Shown in pieces: positions 19,763-27,257 of a stretch of DNA of 33,940 nucleotides; within the stretch, counting starts at the first letter, position 1; every line of letters starts with the position of its first letter. The DNA lies in NCBI GenBank assembly GCA_016934455.1, contig JAFGSX010000300.1, positions 1-33,940 on the forward strand. Reading direction: 5' to 3'. Below the pieces are notes generated by a model. The model searched no databases and had not been told where the DNA came from. It saw only the letters and a program-made list of their open reading frames with translations. The DNA comes from Deltaproteobacteria bacterium. Lineage in GTDB: Bacteria > Myxococcota > JACRCW01 > JAFGSX01. Both the position numbers and the translations under genes were made by a program.

Positions 19763-20566
19763 TCACCTCTGCGCGATGCCCTTCATCCAGTCTCCGCCGC
19801 GGCGCGGCGCCATGGCCGGGCCAGCGGCCGCCCGGTAAGGGAAGTAGAGCTTGCGGACGAAGCGCGTGAACAGGTGGTTCTCGTTCCACTGCTGGCGCGT
19901 GAAGCCGTAGACGCCCGGCGCCCGCTTGTCGCGCTCGACGAACGCTCCGGCCAGCTCGCGCTCGCTGTAGATGGCGAACACCTCGTCCATGGCCGAGCGC
20001 GAGCCAAAGGCCGGTTGCAGCACCCGGTAGATGAGCTGCTGCTCGTCGCGGGTGAAGGCGAGGTAGTGGATGGCGTGCGCCAGCTCGTGGAATACCAGCG
20101 CCGGCTCCTGGTCGAGCAGATCCTGGCGCAGCGCGATCCGCGCCCGCTGCCAGTCCGGTCGGTTCCAGAACAGGCCGGCGGTCTGCGGCGACACGCCGGT
20201 CGGGTAGCCGAGCGCGGCCATGTTTTTTTTGATCGGCACCAGCTCGATCAGCAGCGGCTTGGCCAGCCACAGGCGATCGACCAGAACGGGATTGCCCTGA
20301 AGCTGATGGACGACGTCGTCGACCACGCGCGTCCGCTGCGCTGCCGGTGCGCCGTGCGCACCGAGCTCGACCCGCGCCTCGACCAGCGACCGCGCGCGCT
20401 GCGCACCGTCTGCCGGCGGAGCGGTCGTGGCATCGAGCACGTCGCCGCCGGCGAGCACGGCAAAGGCCACCAGCGCGTGCTGCTGTCCGTGCTCGAGCGC
20501 GAGCGGCGTCAGCTCGGGCCGCGAGCCATCTCGGGTCTCGAAGCGATCGCGCAGGTCAAAGGCCAT
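19763..20566 (-). CDS. Putative HExxH zinc metallopeptidase-like protein
   Basis: EPALVFHELAHAIHYLAFT contains HELAH; downstream SAMDEVFAIYSERELAGAF could supply the third ligand Glu. Confidence 0.6.
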   Translation of the reverse strand: MAFDLRDRFETRDGSRPELTPLALEHGQQHALVAFAVLAGGDVLDATTAPPADGAQRARSLVEARVELGAHGAPAAQRTRVVDDVVHQLQGNPVLVDRLWLAKPLLIELVPIKKNMAALGYPTGVSPQTAGLFWNRPDWQRARIALRQDLLDQEPALVFHELAHAIHYLAFTRDEQQLIYRVLQPAFGSRSAMDEVFAIYSERELAGAFVERDKRAPGVYGFTRQQWNENHLFTRFVRKLYFPYRAAAGPAMAPRRGGDWMKGIAQR

Positions 20567-20591
20567 GGCTCATCGCCACCTGCACAAAGAA

Positions 20592-20678
20592 AGACCGCCG
20601 CGCACACGACCGAAAGCCCTTACCGTTGCTCCCTTCCGGGCCTGGCGGGGTTCGGACTGGGCCGTTGCGCGGCGGTCA
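20592..20678 (-). ncRNA. ffs: Bacterial small signal recognition particle RNA (4.5S-type)
   Basis: Minus-strand core GAACCCCGCCAGGCCCGGAAGGGAGCAACGGTAAGG matches the SRP RNA apical domain; ends paired by GACCGCCGCGC(20593-20603)/GCGCGGCGGTC(20667-20677). Confidence 0.93.
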
Positions 20679-20754
20679 CAAGCGCCCTGACGGGCGAAAC
20701 TCCATCGACCTCGCGAGCTCTGCCCGGGGGGCCGAGCCTTCTCATCTGGCACAG

Positions 20755-20843
20755 TGGCGGAGAGGGCGGGATTTGAACCCGCGGTACCTTTTGGGTACAC
20801 ACGATTTCCAGTCGTGCACCTTCGGCCTCTCGGTCACCTCTCC
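20755..20843 (-). tRNA. tRNA-Ser (anticodon GGA), CCA encoded
   Basis: Minus strand GGAGAGGTGACCGAGAGGCCGAAGGTGCACGACTGGAAATCGTG...GGTTCAAATCCCGCCCTCTCCGCCA; class II long variable arm. Confidence 0.96.
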
Positions 20844-20991
20844 GTTCTATTTTCACCCAACCAGCACCGCTTTTTCACCCAAGCAGCACTCTCAATGCCA
20901 CTTTGTCGCTGCGCTCCTCGGTGGCGGTGTTGGAAACCAGCTCCTCTGGCCCGCGTCGCATCAGCCTCTATCGCGCGGGCTGCGCAATGTC

Positions 20992-21083
20992 TGGCGGAGA
21001 GCGAGGGATTCGAACCCCCGGTACCGTTGCCGGTACACTAGATTTCGAGTCTAGCGCCTTCGACCAGGCTCGGCCAGCTCTCC
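20992..21083 (-). tRNA. tRNA-Ser (anticodon CGA), CCA encoded
   Basis: Minus strand GGAGAGCTGGCCGAGCCTGGTCGAAGGCGCTAGACTCGAAATCTAG...GGTTCGAATCCCTCGCTCTCCGCCA; class II long variable arm. Confidence 0.96.
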
Positions 21084-21095
21084 GTAACGTCTGTC

Positions 21096-21161
21096 GAGGG
21101 CGTCGGCCGCCCCCTCCCCGTCGAGAATGAATCTCGACGGGGTTTCACCCCGGCAGCAGCG
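21096..21161 (-). repeat. Dispersed two-hairpin repeat, copy B
   Basis: Minus strand CGCTGCTGCCGGGGTGAAACCCCGTCGAGATTCATTCTCGACGGGGAGGGGGCGGCCGACGCCCTC: hairpin 1 at 21116-21126/21132-21142, hairpin 2 at 21096-21101/21109-21114 with loop GGCCGAC, as in copy A. Confidence 0.7.
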
Positions 21162-21245
21162 CAACCACACCAACGTGAGCCCTCCTGCCTGGGTGATGGC
21201 AGACAACAGTGCGCAACCCGCGCGACAAAGCGCGCTATTTTGGTT

Positions 21246-21767
21246 TCAACCTTTGGTGCCGTCAATACCGGCGTCGCTCTCGGCGCCGTTTTCTGCCGCG
21301 GGTGTCTGTCGCGCATCGCGCCGGTCACTAAAAAAGGCTCGCAGCAGCTCCGCCGCCTGGTCGGCCAGCACGCCCGACTCGACAGCGACCCGGTGGTTCA
21401 GGCGCGCGTCGGCAGCCACGTTGAGCACGCTGCCGCAGGCTCCGGCTCGCGGATCGGCGGTGCCGTAGACCAGCCGGTCGACGCGGCCGTTGACCAGGGC
21501 GCCGGCGCACATCGGGCACGGCTCGAGCGTGACGTAGAGCGTGCACCCGTTCAGGCGCCAGCGGCCGAGGTGTGCCGCCGCGGCGCGCAACGCCAGGATC
21601 TCGGCGTGCGCGAGCGGATCCCGGTCGACCTCGCGCCGGTTGTGCGCGGCTGCGATGATCGCGCCATCGTACACGACCACGGCTCCGACCGGGACGTCGG
21701 CGTGCTCGAGTGCCTGCCGCGCCTGATCGAGCGCGGCCTGCATCGCTTGCCGATCTTCCACGTTCAC
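21246..21767 (-). CDS. tadA: tRNA-specific adenosine deaminase
   Basis: DPLAHAEILALRAAAAHLGRWRLNGCTLYVTLEPCPMCAGALVNGRVDRLVYGTADPRAGACGSVLNV (HAE + PCxxC zinc site). GTG start (21767) overlaps the upstream stop. Confidence 0.93.
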   Translation of the reverse strand: MNVEDRQAMQAALDQARQALEHADVPVGAVVVYDGAIIAAAHNRREVDRDPLAHAEILALRAAAAHLGRWRLNGCTLYVTLEPCPMCAGALVNGRVDRLVYGTADPRAGACGSVLNVAADARLNHRVAVESGVLADQAAELLRAFFSDRRDARQTPAAENGAESDAGIDGTKG

Positions 21768-23716
21768 CGCCTCAGAGCGCGCACGAAGATGTTGCCGCCC
21801 ATCCTGTAGATCACCAGGGGCGGGCTGCCGACCACCGGGACCGTCGCCTTGAACCGGCCCGCCTCGTCCGGCTTGACGTTCTTGCCGTTGACGGAGATCT
21901 CGGCGCCCGGCGCGGCCATGCCTCGAGTCTCGACCGTGTTGCCGCGCACCCGGGCACCGGCCCGGGGCTCGAAGATCCGCAGCAGCATCTCGTTGCTGTC
22001 GAACTTGACGGTCAGATCGTACATGTCCGAGGTCGACAGATTCTTGCCGGACGCGTCGAGCACGGTGACGGCCCACAGGTAGCGGCCATCCTTGAGCGTG
22101 CCCGATGCCACTTTGACCTGCGGCTCGCCGACCACCTGCTCGAACACGGGCTGGTCGAACTTGCCGTCGGGCCAGATGTCGATGCGGTAGCTGTCCGCAT
22201 TGGCGGCGGCGGTCCACCTGAAGGTGAGCTCGGGTGGCTGGTACTGCTGGTACAGGACCACGGTGCGCTCGCCCGACGCGTTGACCACGTTCTTGCGCAG
22301 GTCGGCCTCGCCGGTCACCCGGTCCACGCCGAAGCTGACCGCCCGCGCCGGGATCGACTTGGTCGCGTTGCGCACCCGCCACCAGTAGGTGCCGGACTGC
22401 AGGCGATCGGTGACGAAGCTGGTGTCGGGCACGTCGGTCACGATCAGCTTGTTGGCAAAATCCGCGTCGCGCGCCACCTCGATCGTGTAGGGGCCTTCGC
22501 CCTCGAGCTGCGACCAGATGAAGGTGACCGCTGGCATGCGGCCGGCCACCAGCACGCGGCGGACGGTCGGGTTGATCTTGAGCGCGCTGGTCTCTCGGTC
22601 GCGCACCTGGCTGCGGCCGGTGGCGGTGACGGCCGCCTCCTGGTTGGCCCACAGCTCGTGGCGCGCGCCGTCGGCGTCGGTGATCTGAACCCGGCCCTCG
22701 TAGACCCGGATGCGGGTTCCTCTGGCGTCGGTCGTGAATTCGACGTCGGAGCCGCGCGCCGACGCCAGCACCAGCGCGCGGGCCGCCCCGATGGCGACGG
22801 ACTGCCTCATGCCACCGTCGAGCAGCACCTGGGCCGTGCCGCGCCGCGTCTCGAACGACGGGCTGCTGCCCCCGCTGTCGCCACTGCCGACCGCGATGCC
22901 GCTGCGAATCCAGATGCGCGCCTCGCCCAGCCCTCCCAGGTCGACTACGGCCGCTGCTCCGCGCGCCTCGAGCACGTCGCTGGGCGCGAGCTGGGTGCCG
23001 GGTTTGACCGCGCTGAATCGGCCCTTGCCGCCGACCTGGCGCACGGCACCGCGGCCGCTCTTGAGGCTGAGCAGGACCGCCTCGCCCGGCGCGGCGGGGC
23101 CGGCCGCATCCTCCGCGGCTCCGCCGTCCGGAGTCTCGAAGACTATGCCATTGCTGTCGACCCGAACCGAGATACCGGCGCCGACCACCTGGTCGCCGAT
23201 GGTCACCTCGCCGATCAGGGTACGCACGGACAACCCCTGCTCGTTGGCGCTGATGCTGGCCTCGGTGCGGTCGCCCCCGAACTCGATGGCGCCGACCATG
23301 GTCATCACCACCAGCTCGCGGTTGGCACCGACCGCGTCGAGAGAGCCGAACAGCAGGCGCACCTGGTGGGCCCGCAGGCCGCGCGGTCCCGACTCGAGGT
23401 AGACCGAGGTCGACGGCGCGAGCTTGAGCACGCTGCCGCCGGGGAACTTGAGACTGGCTGCGCCGGCCTCGTCGGTGGTGATGGTGTCGCCGGCGCGGGC
23501 GCGGGTTCCGCTGTCGATGAGCTCGGGCTCGGTGGTGCCTCGCGAGAGCGTCACCTTGGGTGTGACGTTCTCGATCACCGCCTCGGGGCCGTGGCCACAC
23601 CAGCCGCACGCCCCCAGCGCGATCGCGGCGTACAGCGCCACGGCACCGATCCGGCCGCGCCATCGAGTTCTCGCTGTGTCACCGTGCGGCATGCCTGTCC
23701 TATGCGGTGCGGTCAC
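21764..23716 (-). CDS. FecR-domain periplasmic/exported protein
   Basis: GTRARAGDTITTDEAGAASLKFPGGSVLKLAPSTSVYLES is FecR-like; N-terminal hydrophobic signal IGAVALYAAIALGACG; C-terminal Ig/FN3-like repeats (YTIEVARDADFANKL, YRIDIWPDGKF). GTG start at 23716 or ATG at 23692. Confidence 0.8.
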   Translation of the reverse strand: MTAPHRTGMPHGDTARTRWRGRIGAVALYAAIALGACGWCGHGPEAVIENVTPKVTLSRGTTEPELIDSGTRARAGDTITTDEAGAASLKFPGGSVLKLAPSTSVYLESGPRGLRAHQVRLLFGSLDAVGANRELVVMTMVGAIEFGGDRTEASISANEQGLSVRTLIGEVTIGDQVVGAGISVRVDSNGIVFETPDGGAAEDAAGPAAPGEAVLLSLKSGRGAVRQVGGKGRFSAVKPGTQLAPSDVLEARGAAAVVDLGGLGEARIWIRSGIAVGSGDSGGSSPSFETRRGTAQVLLDGGMRQSVAIGAARALVLASARGSDVEFTTDARGTRIRVYEGRVQITDADGARHELWANQEAAVTATGRSQVRDRETSALKINPTVRRVLVAGRMPAVTFIWSQLEGEGPYTIEVARDADFANKLIVTDVPDTSFVTDRLQSGTYWWRVRNATKSIPARAVSFGVDRVTGEADLRKNVVNASGERTVVLYQQYQPPELTFRWTAAANADSYRIDIWPDGKFDQPVFEQVVGEPQVKVASGTLKDGRYLWAVTVLDASGKNLSTSDMYDLTVKFDSNEMLLRIFEPRAGARVRGNTVETRGMAAPGAEISVNGKNVKPDEAGRFKATVPVVGSPPLVIYRMGGNIFVRALRR

Positions 23717-25191
23717 TGAGCCAGGTCGACGTTGAGTATCACCACGTCGCCGGGCCTGATCCGTATCTTTTTCTTCTGGGTGCGATACCCTGGCGCGCCC
23801 ACCGCGATGTTGTGATCGCCGACCGGCAATTTGAAGACGAAGGCGCCGGTGGCTGGATCCGAGGCAAAGCGCTCCTTGATGCCGGTGACGACGATGCTCG
23901 CGGCCAGCGGCTTGCCGTCGGCCGCGGCCTTGATGATTCCGCGCAGCTCGCCGAACTGGGCAGCGCCCGCCCGGTCGAGCGCCACCTCGATCGTACGCAC
24001 GCCGTCGGCGCCGACCACGGCGTTGACTTCACCCGCGGTGTAACCAGTGGCGACGACCTTGAGCTTGTACGGCTTGTTGGCGGGCAGCGCATAGGTGGCA
24101 AAGGTGCCGTCCGAGCCGTTGACCACCAGCGCGCTCATCTCGGCGCCGGCGATCTCGACCGTGGCGTCGACGATCGGTGTCCTGGTCTCCCTGTCGATGA
24201 CGACACCTTTGATGCGGCCGGTCGGTGGCGCGACCTCCTTGACCACCTCCTTGATCACCTCCTTGGGCGGTGGTGGTGGCGATGCGGCCGCCACCGGCTC
24301 GGCGAACAGGTTGAAAGCATAAGCCAGGCCGATGTCGACTGCCCACGGCGCTACCGCCGGCACCGCGACCCGGGTCGGATCCGGCCGCAGGTAGGCATAC
24401 TCGCCCCCGATCGTCACCGCCAGCGCGTCGTTGCTGCCGAGGGCGACCCGCAGGCCAGCGCCGATCAGGCCGGCCATCCCCTGCGCGGTGTCGACGCTGC
24501 CGACAGGCAACTGGAAGCTGGTCTCGAGAAACGGGGTCAGGGACATGAACGCGAACGGCGCGTAGCGGTAGTCGACGGCGCCGCCGAGATAGACCCACGG
24601 CGTGTTGGAGACGTGCGCGCTGTAGCGCAGCACGTCGGTGAGCGGTTCTCGGAAGGCGGTCTCGGTGCGGTCCCAGGCCGCGCCCAGGTTGAGCGTGCCA
24701 GTGAGCCCAAACGGTGCATGCAGGCCGACCGCGGTGGTCAGCTTGGGCGAGATCGCCCCGAACTCGACGCCGATGTCGCGGCTGGCGGTCGGCAACGCCA
24801 GCTCGAATTCACCCGCCAGCGAGAGCCAGGGAAAAAATCGGTAGCCGCCGCGCAGCAACGCCGACGGATCGCCGACGGTCTGGCTCACCGGCGGAAGGCG
24901 GGTCGAGTGGTCGTTGGCGCGGGTGCCCAGCGCCAGGCCGACCTGCAGGAAATCGAAGGCCGAGGCAAAGGCCTTGAGGCGCGCCGCGACCAGCGTGTCG
25001 GTGGCCCCGTCGTTGAACAGGTTATCGGCGTAGCTCAGTCCGCCCAGGGTCGTGAAAGAGAGCGTGCCCTGATTTTGAATGCGCGCGTCGACCACCCGCA
25101 GATAGTGTGTGCCGGGAGGGGCGGGGAGGTCTTCGGCCAAGGCGTTGGAGGCTGCCGCGAGACTCAAGGCCAATGCTATCCATCGCCACAT
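23713..25191 (-). CDS. Outer-membrane beta-barrel-like protein with carboxypeptidase-regulatory-like/PEGA-like C-terminal domains
   Basis: Signal peptide MWRWIALALSLAAASNALA; alternating barrel-like strands; hinge PPPPPKEVIKEVVKEVAPPTG; GRIKGVVIDRETRTPIVDATVEIAG and KLPVGDHNIAVGAPGYRTQKKKIRI. Confidence 0.72.
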   Translation of the reverse strand: MWRWIALALSLAAASNALAEDLPAPPGTHYLRVVDARIQNQGTLSFTTLGGLSYADNLFNDGATDTLVAARLKAFASAFDFLQVGLALGTRANDHSTRLPPVSQTVGDPSALLRGGYRFFPWLSLAGEFELALPTASRDIGVEFGAISPKLTTAVGLHAPFGLTGTLNLGAAWDRTETAFREPLTDVLRYSAHVSNTPWVYLGGAVDYRYAPFAFMSLTPFLETSFQLPVGSVDTAQGMAGLIGAGLRVALGSNDALAVTIGGEYAYLRPDPTRVAVPAVAPWAVDIGLAYAFNLFAEPVAAASPPPPPKEVIKEVVKEVAPPTGRIKGVVIDRETRTPIVDATVEIAGAEMSALVVNGSDGTFATYALPANKPYKLKVVATGYTAGEVNAVVGADGVRTIEVALDRAGAAQFGELRGIIKAAADGKPLAASIVVTGIKERFASDPATGAFVFKLPVGDHNIAVGAPGYRTQKKKIRIRPGDVVILNVDLAQ

Positions 25192-25374
25192 GAGACCGTG
25201 CTCCTTGTCATCGTGACACAATTATCCACGATAACAGAGATTTTCTCTCCGGACTGAGCCGTCAAGTCAAGTTGCATCGATGCAAATGGATGATAGACTC
25301 CACCCGTGTGAGCTGAGGCGCTTGGTCCAACCCTTGACCGCGGGCCGCACGGATCCGGCACGCGATAGTAGACC
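25192..25374. promoter_or_regulatory. Divergent intergenic control region with several palindromes
   Basis: AT-richer than its surroundings; TTGCATCGATGCAA (25272-25285, perfect 14-bp palindrome), AGAGATTTTCTCT, TCGTG...CACGA; lies between genes starting at 25191 (-) and 25375 (+). Confidence 0.5.
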
Positions 25375-27066
25375 GTGTCTGAATTCTGCACCTACTGCGG
25401 CTCGCCGCGCGAGCGCGAAAACCTACATCCCTGGCGGTGCCACCGCTGCAACGCGCTGGTGCCGTGGTGCCCGGAGCCACCGCCCGGCGATCCGATCATG
25501 TTCGGGCCCTACATGCTGGTGCGACGGATCGCAGCCGGCGGCATGGGAGTGGTCTACGAGGCGCGGCGCAAGACCGTCAAGGATTTCGAGAAGGTTTTTG
25601 CCATCAAGAGGCTGTTGCCGTCGCTGACCCACGACCAGGACTTCATCTCGATGCTGGTCGAGGAGGCCAAGATCTGCGTAAAGCTCGAGCACCCCAACAT
25701 CGTGCAGGTGTTCGAGCTCGACAAGATCGACAGCGAATATTACCTGGCGATGGAGTACGTGCCGGGCGGCAACTTCGCCAACATGCTGCGCTTCAGCGCA
25801 GCCACGCGGCGTCTGCTGCCGGTGCCAGTGGTCGCCCACTTTGCCTCCGAGGCGCTCAAGGGCTTGGCATACGCGCACGGCGTCGGTCGCGGCGGGGGCG
25901 AGGAGACCTTTACCCATCGCGACGTGTCGCCGCAGAACATCATGGTCGGCCGCGACGGGCGGGTGAAGCTGACCGACTTCGGCATCGCCAAGGCGATGGC
26001 GTCGTCGACCGCGAGCCGGGTCGGCACCATCAAGGGCAAGCTCGCCTACATGGCGCCCGAGAGCCTCACCGGTGGCCGGGCATCGCCGTGCATCGACGTG
26101 TTCGCGATGGGCGTGGTCATCCACGAGGCGCTGGCCAGCCGCCGCCTGTTTCGCGCCGCGACCGAGGCGGCGCTGGTCGCGACCGTGCTGCGCGGCCAGG
26201 TGCCGCCGCTCAACCGCTATCGCAACGACGTGCCGCGCGGTCTCGAGCGCGTCATCCGGACCGCGCTCGCGGTGAATCCCTCGTTGCGCTACCAGGATGG
26301 CGGCGCCCTGCGCGACGATCTGGTCAAGGCGCTGCCCCCCGGCATGCTCGAGGAGGGCATGCGGCAGGCCGGACCGTACGTCGAGGAATACTTCAAGTGC
26401 GTGGGGCTGCCGGGAGAGCCGCTCGATCCGGTGGCCGATGCGCCGGTCGGCGTGCGCGGTGCGACGGCGCAGGCGATGAAGGCATTTTCCCATTCCATTT
26501 CCGATTCGTTCCCGACGGTGCCGACCGGCGGCGAGCGTCGCTCGCTGCGGCTCTGGATCGCGTTTGCCGTCGCCACCGGGCTGTGCGGGCTGGTGGGCGC
26601 TGCCGCGGCGGTCTACTTCGCGTTGATCGAGCCGCGGCTGCAAGGTCAGCCCGACGCCGGGCCGCGCGTGGTCTTCGCCGATGACGGCGGGTCAGCCGAC
26701 GCCGAACCGATCGCGCACCGGGATCTCGACGCGGCGCTGGCGGCGGCAGACCGCTCGTCGCAGGCGGCGGATAACCGCCCGCGCAAGCTCACGGTCGGCG
26801 ACATCGAGCGCGCCATCATGCGCAACATGGCCGGCCTCAATAGCTGCGCAGCGCGCTACCGCAGCGCGGTGCCGAAGAGCGGGGTCAGGTTCTCGCTCGT
26901 GATCAGGCGCGATGGCAGGGTCACCGATGCGGTGATCGCTCCGGCCTCGCTCCGCGGCACCGGTCTCGACACCTGCCTGGCCGATGTGGTGGCCAAGCTG
27001 CGTTTTCCGCGGCACTCGGAGCCCGAGGTGCGAGTCACGGTGCCGCTCAAATTCCAGATCGAGTGA
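25375..27066 (+). CDS. Serine/threonine protein kinase with N-terminal zinc-ribbon and C-terminal AgmX/PglI-like domain
   Basis: MSEFCTYCGSPRERENLHPWRCHRCNALVPWC; kinase motifs IAAGGMGVVYEAR, HRDVSPQNIMVGRDGRVKLTDFGIAKA; TM LWIAFAVATGLCGLVGAAAAVYFALI; C-terminal LTVGDIERAIMRNMAGLNSCAARY...VIRRDGRVTDAVIAPASLRGTGLDTCLADVVAKLRFP. GTG start. Confidence 0.9.
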   Translation: MSEFCTYCGSPRERENLHPWRCHRCNALVPWCPEPPPGDPIMFGPYMLVRRIAAGGMGVVYEARRKTVKDFEKVFAIKRLLPSLTHDQDFISMLVEEAKICVKLEHPNIVQVFELDKIDSEYYLAMEYVPGGNFANMLRFSAATRRLLPVPVVAHFASEALKGLAYAHGVGRGGGEETFTHRDVSPQNIMVGRDGRVKLTDFGIAKAMASSTASRVGTIKGKLAYMAPESLTGGRASPCIDVFAMGVVIHEALASRRLFRAATEAALVATVLRGQVPPLNRYRNDVPRGLERVIRTALAVNPSLRYQDGGALRDDLVKALPPGMLEEGMRQAGPYVEEYFKCVGLPGEPLDPVADAPVGVRGATAQAMKAFSHSISDSFPTVPTGGERRSLRLWIAFAVATGLCGLVGAAAAVYFALIEPRLQGQPDAGPRVVFADDGGSADAEPIAHRDLDAALAAADRSSQAADNRPRKLTVGDIERAIMRNMAGLNSCAARYRSAVPKSGVRFSLVIRRDGRVTDAVIAPASLRGTGLDTCLADVVAKLRFPRHSEPEVRVTVPLKFQIE

Positions 27067-27257
27067 GGCGGCCGGCACCTCGCGCCGGCGCCGCCAGACG
27101 AGGTCGGGTCATGATGCGCGAGATCGATCGCCGCCGCCGATGGGGTCGAGGGCGTCCCCAGCGCGCCATGACCTTGCGCGGCGCGGACCGCAGCGAGTAA
27201 TGTCTCGGCTTTCGGCATCGGCGCGGCTCGGGCGAGCGCGCCCAGGGGAGAGATCAC

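Noticed and set aside
20223-20230. T-run considered as a terminator U-tract
   Set aside because: Lies inside the HELAH coding sequence (Lys-Lys-Asn codons on the minus strand) with no adjacent stem.
21768-23663. Long in-frame extension upstream of tadA
   Set aside because: Overlaps the FecR gene in another frame; TadA homology begins at about 21767.
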